Assembly: GCA_965214525.1 (NCBI GenBank)
Contig: OZ243959.1
Coordinates: 1 to 64,000, forward strand
Source of the DNA: Qipengyuania_B sp965214525
GTDB lineage: Bacteria; Pseudomonadota; Alphaproteobacteria; Sphingomonadales; Sphingomonadaceae
Direction of reading: 5' to 3'
DNA: 64,000 nucleotides
Under the pieces are notes generated by a model that was not told where the DNA came from, searched no databases, and saw only the letters and a program-made list of their open reading frames with translations. This document shows positions 36,791 through 46,974 of this stretch, one piece after another. Made by a program: the position numbers and the translations under genes. Within the stretch, counting starts at the first letter, position 1; every line of letters starts with the position of its first letter.

Positions 36791-38323
36791 TCACTTGACC
36801 ATATCCTCCAGCATCAGGCCGGCGGTCGCCTTGGCGCTGCCGACCACGCCGGGAATGCCGGCGCCAGGATGAGTTCCTGCGCCAACAAGGTAAAAATTCT
36901 CGATAACATCGTCGCGATTGTGTCCGCGGAACCAGGCGCTCTGCGTCAGGACCGGCTCGAGGCTGAAGGCGCTGCCCATATGCGCGTTCAGGTCGCTGGC
37001 GAAATCCTTGGGCGCGTAATGGAACTTGGTAACGATCCGGTCGTGTATGTCCGGGATCAGCCGGCGGCCAACCTCGTCGAGGATGCGCTTTTCCAGCACC
37101 GGGCCGATCTCGTCCCAATCGAGGGCCAGCTTGCCCATATGCGCGACCGGGACGAGCGCATAGAACGTGCTCATCCCCGGGGGCGCCATAGAGGGGTCGG
37201 TGACGGTGGGATGATGCAGGTAGATCGAGAAGTCCTCCGGCAGGACGCCATGATCGTAGATGTCCTTCAGCAGCCCCTCGTATCGCGGGCCGAACAGGAT
37301 CATGTGATGCGGGATACCCGGCCAAGTGCCCTCGATGCCGAAATGCACGACGAACAGCCCGGGCGAGAACGACTTGCGCGACAGGCTCTTGGCATATCGC
37401 TTGCCGCGCGGGGAACCCGATAGCAAATCGCGATAGGAGTGCATGATATCGGCATTGCTGGCGACCGCATCGAACCGCTCGCGCCAGCCTGATTTGCTCT
37501 CCACCTCTTGGGCAAGGTTGCCAAGCGTGTGTACCTGCACCACCGGATCGCCGAGGCGGATGGCGCCGCCCAACCGCTTGAAATGCGTGACCATGGCCGC
37601 GATCAACCGGTTGGTCCCGCCCTTTGCCCACCAGACCCCGCCATCCTTTTCCAGCTTGTGGATCAGCGCGTAGATGGCGCTCGTCTTCATTGGATTGCCG
37701 CCGACCAGTAACGTATGAAAGCTCAAGCCCTGCCGCAGTTTCTCGTTTTCGACGAAGCTCGAAACCATCGAATAGACACTGCGGTAGGCCTGTTTCCTCG
37801 CCAATGCGGGTGCCGCCTTCAGCATCGACTTGAAGTCGAGGAACGGCACATGCCCGAGCTTGACGTAGCCTTCTTCGTAAACCTCGGCAGCGTAGCGCAG
37901 GAACCGCTGGTATCCTGCCACGTCGGCCGGGTTCAGCTTCGCGATTTCGGCGAAGAGGTTGTCCTCGTCGTTCGAATAGTCGAAATTGGTGCCATCAGGC
38001 CAGTTAAGGCGATAGAATGGCATGACCTTCATCAGCTCGATGTCGTCCGCCATGTCGTGACCTGACAGGGCCCATAATTCCTGTAGGCAGGGTGGATCGG
38101 TGATGACGGTCGGCCCGGCATCGAAGGTAAAGCCGTCGCGCTGCCAGAAATAGCCGCGGCCGCCGGGCTTGTCGCGCCCTTCGACGATGGTGGTCTGAAC
38201 GCCCGCCGATTGAAGGCGGATGGCAAGCGCGAGGCCGCCGAAGCCGGCGCCGATAATACAGGCTTTGCGCCCCGCGATCCGGTCGGCGGCGGGGGCACGG
38301 CTGATGGGGCTTTCGGCGTTCAT
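36791..38323 (-). CDS. crtI: Phytoene desaturase
   Basis: A 510-residue FAD enzyme carrying out the successive desaturations from phytoene to lycopene. The dinucleotide-binding site is IIGAGFGGLALAIRLQSAG with GRDKPGGRGYFW behind it. The C-terminal bacterial-type desaturase signature is NFYLVGAGTHPGAGIPGVVG. It starts 3 bases after the crtY stop. Confidence 0.96.
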   Translation of the reverse strand: MNAESPISRAPAADRIAGRKACIIGAGFGGLALAIRLQSAGVQTTIVEGRDKPGGRGYFWQRDGFTFDAGPTVITDPPCLQELWALSGHDMADDIELMKVMPFYRLNWPDGTNFDYSNDEDNLFAEIAKLNPADVAGYQRFLRYAAEVYEEGYVKLGHVPFLDFKSMLKAAPALARKQAYRSVYSMVSSFVENEKLRQGLSFHTLLVGGNPMKTSAIYALIHKLEKDGGVWWAKGGTNRLIAAMVTHFKRLGGAIRLGDPVVQVHTLGNLAQEVESKSGWRERFDAVASNADIMHSYRDLLSGSPRGKRYAKSLSRKSFSPGLFVVHFGIEGTWPGIPHHMILFGPRYEGLLKDIYDHGVLPEDFSIYLHHPTVTDPSMAPPGMSTFYALVPVAHMGKLALDWDEIGPVLEKRILDEVGRRLIPDIHDRIVTKFHYAPKDFASDLNAHMGSAFSLEPVLTQSAWFRGHNRDDVIENFYLVGAGTHPGAGIPGVVGSAKATAGLMLEDMVK

Positions 38324-38326
38324 GGA

Positions 38327-39547
38327 TCAGGCAGCCTTCTGGGAGCGGAGCGGGAGCGGGGCGGTTGTATGGGCGGCGAGCGGGGGGCGCTGCGTCGCCA
38401 ACGCACCCATCGCCGCCAAGATAGGGACCGGCGGCTTTCCCGCAAGGATACGCGCTTTATCGGCAAGCGTCGATCGCCCGGCATAAAACCGCTCGATCAG
38501 GGGCTGGCGCAGTTTGTAGAACCGTTCGAAGATGCGGTAGCGCTCGTGCGGCCGCGCCGCGCCGAACAGCATTTGGCCAAGCAGGCGGTAGAAGGCGGTG
38601 TTTCGCCAGTGACGGCGCGCCTCGCTTTCCAGGGCGATCGGCAAATCGTCTTGCCGCCCGTTTGCGAAACTGTCCGCCACGAGTTGCGCGATACGAACCG
38701 CCACCGGCATCGTATAGCTGGTCAGCGGATGAACGAAGCCGCCGCGCGCGCCGGCAACGGCTATGCCCTGTGCGCGGTGTGCTGCCTGAAACGCGTCGAA
38801 ATCGCCCCCGGTGATAACCGGGAGCAGGCCGGTTTCCTCATGCAGGATCGTCCCGTTCCATCGCTGTGCTTGGGCATAGGTGGTGATCCGCCCCCGCAAC
38901 GCGTCAGCATCGAGGGTGGGCATATCCTGGTAATACGTATCCTCGATAAACACATGATGCGTATCTATCGGCAGGACATAGACAAAGCGATAGCCGCCAA
39001 GCTGTTCGACGCTCGCGTCCATGATGATCGGCAGGTCCTGCCCGTGCGGCTGGTTGCAGCGGATCGTCTGACCAAGGAACACCTGCCAGCCGCCGTGCAA
39101 TCGGGGTGCAGCGGAAGAACCCCGGCAATCAATGACTGTTCGCGCTGCGATCGTATCGCCATTCGCGAAGGCGACACCATCCTTCGTCATCGTCGCGACG
39201 TTCTGGCCGGTCGTGATGCTGCCCTGGTTCAGCCTTCGGTGCAACGTCGCGGCGAAGTCCTTCGAAGAAAGGGAGCGGTAGGAGCTAACGAGTTTCCTAC
39301 GGTATTTTGGGAAGCACACTTCGTAGCCCGCGCCCCATTCGGCGCGCGGAAACTCGTCGAGCAGGTCCGCGCCAGAAGCGTTCAGATCGCTCGCGAACCA
39401 GCTCCAGCGGTGATTGCCGCCCAGTTCCTCGCCCGCTTCGATTAATCGGACCAATAGCTGCGGCATCGTGCGCGCCAGTGCGAGCGCGATCAACCCGCCG
39501 GAGAGGCCTCCGCCGATAATTGCCACATCGGTGCTGTCATGCGCCAT
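38327..39547 (-). CDS. crtY: Lycopene beta-cyclase
   Basis: A 406-residue flavoprotein that closes the beta-ionone rings of lycopene to give beta-carotene. The N-terminal Rossmann motif is VAIIGGGLSGGLIALALA, and FIEDTYYQDMP and GARGGFVHPLTSYTMP are typical of CrtY. First gene of the carotenoid run. No hydroxylase or ketolase gene (crtZ, crtW, crtG) is present in the window, so the final pigment is decided elsewhere. Confidence 0.95.
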   Translation of the reverse strand: MAHDSTDVAIIGGGLSGGLIALALARTMPQLLVRLIEAGEELGGNHRWSWFASDLNASGADLLDEFPRAEWGAGYEVCFPKYRRKLVSSYRSLSSKDFAATLHRRLNQGSITTGQNVATMTKDGVAFANGDTIAARTVIDCRGSSAAPRLHGGWQVFLGQTIRCNQPHGQDLPIIMDASVEQLGGYRFVYVLPIDTHHVFIEDTYYQDMPTLDADALRGRITTYAQAQRWNGTILHEETGLLPVITGGDFDAFQAAHRAQGIAVAGARGGFVHPLTSYTMPVAVRIAQLVADSFANGRQDDLPIALESEARRHWRNTAFYRLLGQMLFGAARPHERYRIFERFYKLRQPLIERFYAGRSTLADKARILAGKPPVPILAAMGALATQRPPLAAHTTAPLPLRSQKAA

Positions 39548-39593
39548 GCCCCACCCCTACGGCCTAGTTCGGGGCAGGGCAATTGGCGCACCC

Positions 39594-41644
39594 TTATTCC
39601 GCGTCGTCCGCCATGCTCAGCGCCAGATCCGGGCGCGGACCGGGCAGTGGCGCATCACGGTCGCCGGTTTTGAGGTAGGTGTCGAACCAGCGCATCATCC
39701 GTTTGTTGTAGTCGTAGCGGCTGGCCGCGCGCTGGTTCCCATGCCCCTCACCCGGGAACAGCACGAGGCGTACCGGTGTCTCGGGCTTTCTCACCTTGAT
39801 ATGGCGGTACAATTCGTAGCTCTGGCTGGGCGCGACACGCGTGTCCTGCGCCCCATGCATGATGAGGATTGGGGTCTCCGCCTTGTCGACATGATAGATG
39901 GGCGAGACCTCGAGCATTCCCTGCCAATCTTCCCAGGGCCATTTCCGAGCATGGACGTTGTACATCTCCTGCGGAATGTCGGTGGTGCCGAACTTGCTGA
40001 TCTGGTCGGAAATGCCCACGAACATGACGGCCGCCGCATATTCCTGCGACTGGGCGGTCGCGCCCCAGGCGCTGGCATAACCGCCATACGAGCCGCCGGT
40101 GATGCCCGTGCGGCTGGATCGGCGATCCCTTCGGAGACCAAAGCGCGCTTGCCATCGACGATATCGTTGAACTCCTTGCCGGCATAATCGTCTTGATGCG
40201 CCTTCGAGAAGGCGGTCCCATAAGCGGTCGATCCGCGATAATTCGGGTGGAACACCGCGTACCCCTGGCCGGCGCCGACCTGTCCCGGCATGGAATAGGC
40301 GGTCAGCCAGCCGTTTGAATAATGCGCTTCCGGCCCGCCATGCACCATCATGATGGTGGGCGCCCCGCCGCTGGGAGCGCCGCCTACCGGTTCGATCAGG
40401 ATGCCTTCCACCGCCTGCCCGTCGCGCGCCTGATAGGTCATGGTCCTTTGGCGACCGAAGTCGATCTCGGACAGCCAGGGATTGTGCGTGGTGAGACGGG
40501 TAAAGCGCTTGCCCTCGAGCCGGAAGATCTCGCCGGGATGGGTCGGAGAATGCGCTTCGAGGACAACGGTGCCGCCATTCGCCTCGATCCCGGTCGGGAT
40601 GAGGGCACCCGGATCGATTTCGCCAGCCGCGCGCCCATCGGCGCTGTAATAGCGCAGCACGGCGTCGGCGCCCTTGTGAATGATTGCCGCAAGGCGTCCG
40701 TCGCTGAGCCACTCGGCGTCGATCGCGGCCTCTGCTGCGCCCGCGTTGAGCGCGCGGTATTGGCCGGTCGCCACATCCACCAGATGCAGCGTCGTGTCGG
40801 CTGGGTCGTTCACGTCCACGCCGGCAATCATCGAGAGCATCCTGCCATCGGGCGAAATCTCGACATCGCCGACCTTGCCGGGCGTTTCGATCACGCGGGT
40901 CACGCTGCCATCGGCCAGGTCGATGATATGGACGCGCTTGGCAGTGTATTCGTCATCGACATTGGGCGTGGGCGCGCTCTGCACGATCCCGGTGCGCCCG
41001 TCGCGCGCGATCTGGAAACGGCTGACATATCCCGGAATGGTGACAGCCATCGGGGCCGCATCGGGTATCGCGCCGACCTGGGCTGCAAACAGGCGGTTCA
41101 AGCGTGCCTCTTCTTCGTAGACGATGGAATCGAACCCTTTGTCGGACTCCTTCTCGCGCGTCTCGTCCTTCTGCGCCCCGGTCAGCAGATACAGCCGGCT
41201 CCCATCCGGACTCCAGGCGTAGGAGCGTACATCCGCATCCTCCACCATCCCCAGCTTGCGCTGTGCCCCGCCATCGATCGGAATGCCCCAGACCGCGCGG
41301 TCCTCGTCATCCTTCGACCACAAGAAGCTTATCATCCGGCCGTCGGGGGAGAAATCGATCCCCCCGACGCTGACATCCTGCGGCAGGAAATCGCGGATAT
41401 CCCCGGCATCGCGAACGAGCTTGAGTTGCTGCTTCGTCGTGCCATCCTCTTCTCCTGCCACCACGTCGGGCAGCCGCGCGGTCGTAAAGGCGATGCTGCG
41501 TCCATCAGGCGCCACGGCGAACGAGCCCACGCTTTCGAGCTTGGCCACATCCTCCGGCGTCATCGGACGGGCATGGGCGGTTGCGCCGAGCGAAACGCCG
41601 CAGAGCAGGGTGGCAGCGAACAGGGTCGGGTGACGAAGCGACAT
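39594..41644 (-). pseudogene. S9-family prolyl oligopeptidase-like peptidase, frameshifted
   Basis: This is an exported dipeptidyl/acylaminoacyl peptidase with signal peptide (ATLLCGVSLGATAHA), a beta-propeller, then an alpha/beta-hydrolase domain. From 41644 the frame is normal to VSEGIADPA. One base is then missing near 40110, and the frame runs on as unrelated sequence to 39791. The other frame carries the expected remainder: TGITGGSYGGYASAWGATAQ (catalytic Ser), HGAQDTRVAPSQS (Asp) and FPGEGHGNQ (His), ending at 39594. Adding one C restores a protein of about 683 residues. As written the catalytic triad is lost. This is either a pseudogene or a sequence error. Divergent from the amidohydrolase gene. 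Confidence 0.9.
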
Positions 41645-41745
41645 CGGAAAAACACGTCCTCTCTTTCCTATTGGATGGGAGGGAGCCTATACGGGCGCAC
41701 ACGTCCCTTGCAAGGGATCAGCGGGCGCGGACAAGAGGTGAATGG

Positions 41746-43017
41746 ATGAAACGAGCAATGCGCAAAGCGGCCGGGTTATTATTGCTGGCCAGCGCTCAGC
41801 CGGCCTGGGCGCAAGCGCAGGCGATCGTTGCGGGCAATGTGATCGTCGATGCGGATCAGGGGGCCATCGGCCCCGCCGTCATCACGGTCGAGGATGGGCG
41901 CATTACCGCCGTCACCCGCGGCAACGCGGTTCCGGCGGGGGCCACCGTTATCGACATGTCGACCAGGACCGTTCTGCCCGGCCTCATCGATCTGCATGTG
42001 CATCTGACCGGCGATCCGGGGGGGGATTTCTGGAAGGAAGCTGTCGAGCCCGATGCATGGGGCATCGTCGTCGGCGTGAAGAACGCGGAAAAGACCGTGC
42101 GTGCCGGGTTCACCACCGTGCGCGAAGCCGGCAGCGCAGGTGAGACGGCCTTCGTCCTTCGCCGCGGCGTGGCGGAGGGGCTGATTACCGGCCCGCGTAT
42201 CATCGCCGCTGGTCCGCCACTGGCGATCGTGGGTGGACATGGCGACGTTTCCGGGTTCCGCCCCGAAGTGAACGACATCCTCACCAGCGGGTTCACCTGT
42301 ACCGGCCCGGTGGAATGCGCGCAAAAGGTGCGCCGGGCGGCCCGGAACGGGTCTGATACGATCAAGATCACGGCGACGGGCGGCGTCCTCAGCCAGCAGG
42401 GACGCGGACTGGAAGCGCATTTCTCCGATGCCGAGATGACCAGTATCGCCGAAACCGCCCATTCGCTTGGCCTCAAGGTCATGGCCCATGCGCATGGTGC
42501 GCGCGGGATCGAGGCGGCCGCCAGGGCCGGGATCGATACGATCGAGCACGGCACCTATCTCGACCGCCAAGCTGCCGAGGCGATGAAGGCGAACGATGTA
42601 GTGCTCGTTCCCACGCTGATGGCCTTCCAAGGTGTGACGGAGCGGCTGGGGAAGGGTATCTACACTCCTGTCGTCGAGGAGAAGATCCGAGCGGTCGCCG
42701 AAACGGCACGCGTCTTCATGGGCCGTGCGCGGGAATGGGGCGTCCCGATCGCTTTTGGTACGGATGCCGGGGTGTTCGAACACGGTCGTAATGCAGGCGA
42801 GTTCCGGCTGATGATGGCACAGGGCATGACGAGCCGCGAAGCGCTCTTTGCCGCGACCACCGCCGCCGCGAAAGTGCTGGAGATGGAGAACGAGATAGGC
42901 CGCATCGCGCCGGGCTACGCCGCCGATATCATCGCCGTCGATGGCGATCCGCTGGCAGACGCAACGGTGCTGGAGAATGTCGATTGGGTGATGGCGCGCG
43001 GCACGGCCATTGATTGA
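41746..43017 (+). CDS. Exported metal-dependent amidohydrolase (Xaa-Pro dipeptidase/imidazolonepropionase-like)
   Basis: A 423-residue protein with signal peptide (AAGLLLLASAQPAWAQA). The TIM-barrel amidohydrolase metal ligands are visible: DLHVHLTG, lysine in DTIKITATGG, AHAHG, TIEHGTYLD and FGTDAGVFEHG. Members of this group are often annotated as prolidases or organophosphate/peptide hydrolases. The substrate is not determined by sequence. Its position beside an S9 peptidase suggests a role in peptide use. Confidence 0.88.
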   Translation: MKRAMRKAAGLLLLASAQPAWAQAQAIVAGNVIVDADQGAIGPAVITVEDGRITAVTRGNAVPAGATVIDMSTRTVLPGLIDLHVHLTGDPGGDFWKEAVEPDAWGIVVGVKNAEKTVRAGFTTVREAGSAGETAFVLRRGVAEGLITGPRIIAAGPPLAIVGGHGDVSGFRPEVNDILTSGFTCTGPVECAQKVRRAARNGSDTIKITATGGVLSQQGRGLEAHFSDAEMTSIAETAHSLGLKVMAHAHGARGIEAAARAGIDTIEHGTYLDRQAAEAMKANDVVLVPTLMAFQGVTERLGKGIYTPVVEEKIRAVAETARVFMGRAREWGVPIAFGTDAGVFEHGRNAGEFRLMMAQGMTSREALFAATTAAAKVLEMENEIGRIAPGYAADIIAVDGDPLADATVLENVDWVMARGTAID

Positions 43018-43103
43018 CGCGCATGCGGTGTTCAGCCGCCAGCCAGCGATGCCGGCTATGCATGACGCTACTTGACGAGGGGCCTATATGAAACTTCTCT
43101 GCA

Positions 43104-43565
43104 ATGGCATGCGCGTTCGTCGTGTTGTCGAGCGCCGCGAATGCGCAATCGAGCGATACGCCGGGCGAGCCTTTGAGCCGCGCTGAATTCATCGTGCAGA
43201 TGGACCGCGAATTCAGCCGGTTCGACCAGGATGGCAACGGCGTCGTTCTGCCCGAAGAAATAGCCGCATCGCAACGGCAGGCTGCGCAGGCCGAAGCGCT
43301 GCGGCAGAACCGTTCTGCTTTTCAAAATCTCGATCGGGACGGCGACGGCGCCCTCAGTCCGGACGAGTTCGCGGCGCTGGCGAACCCCGACGCGCTGCCC
43401 ATCAATCCTGATCCGTTGATGCAGCAGTTCGATAGCGATCGCGATGGCGTGGTCACGCTGGTGGAATACCGCATTTCGACCCAGGCGAACTTCGACCGGA
43501 TCGACAGCGATCGCGATGGCGTGGTGACATCGATGGAAATGCAGTCTGCGGGAATTGGCCGGTAA
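43104..43565 (+). CDS. EF-hand calcium-binding protein, exported; possible leader frameshift
   Basis: About 153 residues with four EF-hand-like loops: FDQDGNGVVLPEE, LDRDGDGALSPDE, FDSDRDGVVTLVE and IDSDRDGVVTSME. The open frame starts at an ATG giving a very short signal (MACAFVVLSSAANA). A strong site GAGGGG precedes another ATG at 43088 that is out of frame by one base. Removing one T near 43098-43100 would join them into MKLLAMACAFVVLSSAANA, a normal signal peptide. A one-base insertion or sequence error is therefore likely. Probably a periplasmic calcium-binding protein of unknown role. Confidence 0.8.
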   Translation: MACAFVVLSSAANAQSSDTPGEPLSRAEFIVQMDREFSRFDQDGNGVVLPEEIAASQRQAAQAEALRQNRSAFQNLDRDGDGALSPDEFAALANPDALPINPDPLMQQFDSDRDGVVTLVEYRISTQANFDRIDSDRDGVVTSMEMQSAGIGR

Positions 43566-43760
43566 GTCGGTTCTCGGCTCTTCCCCCGGGCTCGTTTCTT
43601 GCGTATAATGCAGATGGGCCGTCAGTTTCCGCTTCGTTAGGATCGTGACCGTAACAGTGCCACATTGGCATAGCGACGGTTTGTCGCTGGCGATTGACCC
43701 TGTCAGCGCCCACGTGGCGAATGCCGCATCGCGTAGGCGGTATGACAAAAGGATGGCGTT

Positions 43761-44003
43761 GTGGAAACGGTATGGGATTGGCTGACTGTGTTGTGCTTTG
43801 CCGGGCTGGTCACGCTCATGCTCCAGCGGTCGAGCGAAGAGGTGCTGCGCGACAAGCTTTGGCAATATGCGCCCCCCGCGGTCGCGTGCGCGCTCGCCAA
43901 TTACGTCGGCAATGAGGGGATGGATATCCTGGCCGCAATCATCCTGATCGGCGTTATTGTGTATGTCTTTACCGTGCTGAAGGTGACGATCCCTAAACTA
44001 TAG
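43761..44003 (+). CDS. XrtV sorting system accessory-type small membrane protein
   Basis: An 80-residue protein with two hydrophobic segments (VLCFAGLVTLMLQR and ILAAIILIGVIVYVFTVLKV). Between them is a polar part with LRDKLWQYAPPAVACALANYVGNEG. I recognise this pattern as the small accessory protein that accompanies exosortase V in Sphingomonadales. The GTG start at 43761 has AAAAGGA upstream. It lies at the far end of the EPS locus, about 17 kb from the xrtV gene at 61419-62339. Molecular role unknown. A role beside the exosortase in the membrane is inferred. Confidence 0.7.
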   Translation: METVWDWLTVLCFAGLVTLMLQRSSEEVLRDKLWQYAPPAVACALANYVGNEGMDILAAIILIGVIVYVFTVLKVTIPKL

Positions 44004-44190
44004 TCATGGCAGCAGGGCGGTGTGACGCACGATCAGCACGCTTGGGCAAGCTTTGCAGTGCTTGCTATTCGTGTATTCGTCGATGGTTAAGGTGTTATAG
44101 ATAGATGGGCTCGTAATTGCGAGCGTGTAACCCGAAACGTTTGGGATATGGCTTGTTGGCGAGCGTTGAACAGACCGGAAACCATGCGAA

Positions 44191-45585
44191 GTGAACGTTA
44201 AGACCGATCTCTCCCCGCAGTACGCACGGCCGCTTTCCTTCGGTCGTCCTGTGGGAATGCCGGCGCGACAGAAGCGCGCATTTCTGTATGTGTTGTCGCT
44301 CGTGCTGGATGGCATGGCGTTCATCGGGGGTTACCTCGTCGCCCTGTCCGCACGCGAAAGCGAGTGGCTGACGGCAGAGGGTTACTCGCTGCTCGCCATT
44401 GCCCTGCCGGTATTCGTCATGTTCGAGATCGCGCGCGAGGTGCAATCGGTCGAGGCCCTGCAAAGCCGGTCTACGGGCACGCGCCGTGCGCTTGGGGCAC
44501 TGGGGGCGACCGCGTTGGTCATGCTGGGCGCGCTTTTTCTGTTCAATGTCGATGATTTCTCCCGGGGTGGATTCATCTTCACGTTCGCCGCGTCGGCGGT
44601 CTTCATCATTATCAGCAAACTGCTGCTGGACGTCGTTTTCACCCGGTGGATGGAAGGATCGGCGACCGCCACGATCCTGGTCCTCGACGGGCTGCAATTG
44701 CCGGTTACCGACGTGCGCGATGTGGTCGATGTCGCTGCCATCGACCTGTCCCCGTGCCTGCGCAGGCCGGAACGCATGGACGCGCTCTCCCGCCTGATCG
44801 AACCTTACGACCGGGTGATCGTGGGCTGCGGATACGAAAGCCGGGCCACCTGGGCGATGTTCCTGCGCAGCCACGATGTGGGCGGGGAGATCGTGCTCGA
44901 CCGGGATCTGCTGCATGGTGCCGTATCGATCGGGCAATACGCGCACCGGGATACGCTGATCCTGTCGCGAGGACCGCTTAGCCTTCCCAACCGCATACAG
45001 AAACGCGTGTTCGACTGGCTGGTCGCGACCTGTGCGATCGTGGTTCTGTCACCGTTGCTCGTGCTGATCGCGATTGCCATCCGCTTGGAAAGCCGCGGCC
45101 CGGTGTTCTTCCGGCAGATCCGCGTGGGACAAGGCAACCGTCACTTCCGCATCTTCAAGTTCCGCTCGATGCGATTGGAGCAAAGCGATGCCGCGGGTGT
45201 CAGGTCCGCCAGTCGCGACGATGATCGCATAACCCGGATCGGGGGATTGTTGCGGCGCACCAGCGCCGATGAACTGCCCCAGCTCTTCAACGTGTTCCTG
45301 GGGCATATGAGCATCGTCGGCCCGCGACCTCACGCGTTGGGCTCGCAGGCCGGCAACGCCTTGTTCTGGGAGGCGACTAACCAGTACTGGCTGCGGCACG
45401 CGTTGAAACCAGGCATTACCGGATTGGCACAAGTGCGCGGGTTTCGCGGCGCGACCGAGCGGGTCGAGGATTTGCAGGACCGCGTGCGCGCCGACCTTGA
45501 ATATTTGTCCGACTGGTCGCTCGCCAACGATTTGTTGATCATCCTGCGCACCCTGCGTGTGCTCGTCCACGCCAACGCGTACTGA
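44191..45585 (+). CDS. Undecaprenyl-phosphate sugar phosphotransferase initiating EPS synthesis
   Basis: A 464-residue polyprenyl glycosylphosphotransferase. It has four N-terminal membrane segments, a CoA-binding-like middle domain, and a C-terminal bacterial sugar transferase domain with KRVFDWLVATCAIVVLSP, PVFFRQIRVGQGNRHFRIFK, KFRSMR and RRTSADELPQLFNVFLG, GPRPHA. It loads the first sugar-1-phosphate onto undecaprenyl phosphate. The start is GTG at 44191 without a strong ribosome site. Confidence 0.93.
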   Translation: MNVKTDLSPQYARPLSFGRPVGMPARQKRAFLYVLSLVLDGMAFIGGYLVALSARESEWLTAEGYSLLAIALPVFVMFEIAREVQSVEALQSRSTGTRRALGALGATALVMLGALFLFNVDDFSRGGFIFTFAASAVFIIISKLLLDVVFTRWMEGSATATILVLDGLQLPVTDVRDVVDVAAIDLSPCLRRPERMDALSRLIEPYDRVIVGCGYESRATWAMFLRSHDVGGEIVLDRDLLHGAVSIGQYAHRDTLILSRGPLSLPNRIQKRVFDWLVATCAIVVLSPLLVLIAIAIRLESRGPVFFRQIRVGQGNRHFRIFKFRSMRLEQSDAAGVRSASRDDDRITRIGGLLRRTSADELPQLFNVFLGHMSIVGPRPHALGSQAGNALFWEATNQYWLRHALKPGITGLAQVRGFRGATERVEDLQDRVRADLEYLSDWSLANDLLIILRTLRVLVHANAY

Positions 45586-45600
45586 TCCGAAGCCAGGTCC

Positions 45601-46974
45601 ATGCGCTTTGTCGGCATATTGCTCATCATCGCTTCGCTTCCGGCGTTCATCGCGTTGCTGCGCGCCAATCCCAAGACCCTTAAATATGTCTACTTCGCGA
45701 TTGGCGCGGCACCGCTTTCGCTCAGTCTGCTCAACGTCGATGCGTCCTTCTACAATCTTGCCAACGTCACCTATTATTCCAAGGGCCTGGTCGTCACCCT
45801 GCTCGACACTTTGTGCCTGGCCATATTGCTGACCACGGCGAAACCGTTGCGCAAGCTTCCCTTTGTCGGCCTGTTCGTGTTTTATATCGTCGCGATCTGC
45901 CTGTCGGTCTTTCAGGCCGATGGCTTCATGGCGTCCTTCAGCTACGCGTTCCAGCTCATGCGCGTGTTCGTGGTGTTCGCGGCCGTGGCCAATATCGTGC
46001 AACGTCCCGGAGCCATCAAATACATCGCTTTCGGGATGGCGGCCAGTGTCATGATCCAAGGTGTATTGACCATTGGCGACCGGGCTGGGGGTTCGTTGCA
46101 GGCCAGCGGATCGCTGGGGCATCAGAACCTGCTTGGCATGATGTTGCATTTCATCACCCTGCCGCTGCTCGCGCTGCTGATGGCCGGGAACAAGTCCAAG
46201 CTGATGATGGCCGGTGTGGCGGCCGGCCTGCTGGCGGTGGCCCTGGGCGCCTCGCGCGGGTCGATCGGTTTCCTGGGACTGGGCATCGCCATCATGTTCG
46301 TGCTCTCGCTCGCCCGGCATACGACATCGCGCAAGTTCAGCATCATCGGCTTCAGTCTGGTCGTAATGGTCGCGACGTCGCCCATCGTGTATGCCGGCTT
46401 GCAGGAACGCTTCACCACGATCAACAATTCGGGCGATTACGACGAGCGCGCGGCTTTCGAACGTGCGGCGAACCTCATGTGGGATGACTACCCGATGGGC
46501 GTGGGGGCCAACCGCTATACGATCGTCGCGATCACGGAGGGGTATTCCGAACGGGCGGGGGTCGCTTGGGCATATGGCAGCCGCTCGGCCAAGGTACACA
46601 ATCTCTTCCTGCTCACGGCTGCGGAGACCGGCTGGCCCGGTCTGATCGCCATCCTGGGCCTGTTCATCTGGCCGATCGTGCGTGGTTTGCAATTCGCTTT
46701 CAGCAACCGGCGCGATCCGCGGGGTGATATCGTGCTGGGATCGACTGCCGCCTGCATCATCCTCGTATTCCACTGCCTGTATGAATGGGTCTTCGTGTTG
46801 TCGATGATGCAATACATCTACGCCATCAACCTGGGCATGATGGCGGGATTGATACGGCAACGAAGCCGCGAGGCGAACGCGGCAAAACTGCGCAAGCTGC
46901 GTCCGGGAACCGGGTCTGCGCACCAGCAGGACGAGCCGGAGCCGGTGATTGCCGGCCTGAAGAACGTGCAGTGA
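45601..46974 (+). CDS. O-antigen ligase/polymerase-like membrane protein
   Basis: A 457-residue protein with about ten membrane segments and a large periplasmic loop holding GHQNLLGMMLHF, ASRGSIGFLGLGI and the region YPMGVGANRYTIV, KVHNLFLLTAAETGWPG, characteristic of Wzy_C/ligase proteins. Within the EPS locus it most likely polymerises repeat units (Wzy). It begins 15 bases after the initiating transferase and overlaps the flippase by 4 bases. Confidence 0.88.
   Translation: MRFVGILLIIASLPAFIALLRANPKTLKYVYFAIGAAPLSLSLLNVDASFYNLANVTYYSKGLVVTLLDTLCLAILLTTAKPLRKLPFVGLFVFYIVAICLSVFQADGFMASFSYAFQLMRVFVVFAAVANIVQRPGAIKYIAFGMAASVMIQGVLTIGDRAGGSLQASGSLGHQNLLGMMLHFITLPLLALLMAGNKSKLMMAGVAAGLLAVALGASRGSIGFLGLGIAIMFVLSLARHTTSRKFSIIGFSLVVMVATSPIVYAGLQERFTTINNSGDYDERAAFERAANLMWDDYPMGVGANRYTIVAITEGYSERAGVAWAYGSRSAKVHNLFLLTAAETGWPGLIAILGLFIWPIVRGLQFAFSNRRDPRGDIVLGSTAACIILVFHCLYEWVFVLSMMQYIYAINLGMMAGLIRQRSREANAAKLRKLRPGTGSAHQQDEPEPVIAGLKNVQ

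Noticed and set aside
44184..44201. Five-codon mini-frame (ATG CGA AGT GAA CGT TAA) overlapping the GTG start of the sugar transferase
   Set aside because: It could be a leader peptide, but it has no good ribosome site or attenuator hairpin. Chance is the simpler explanation.
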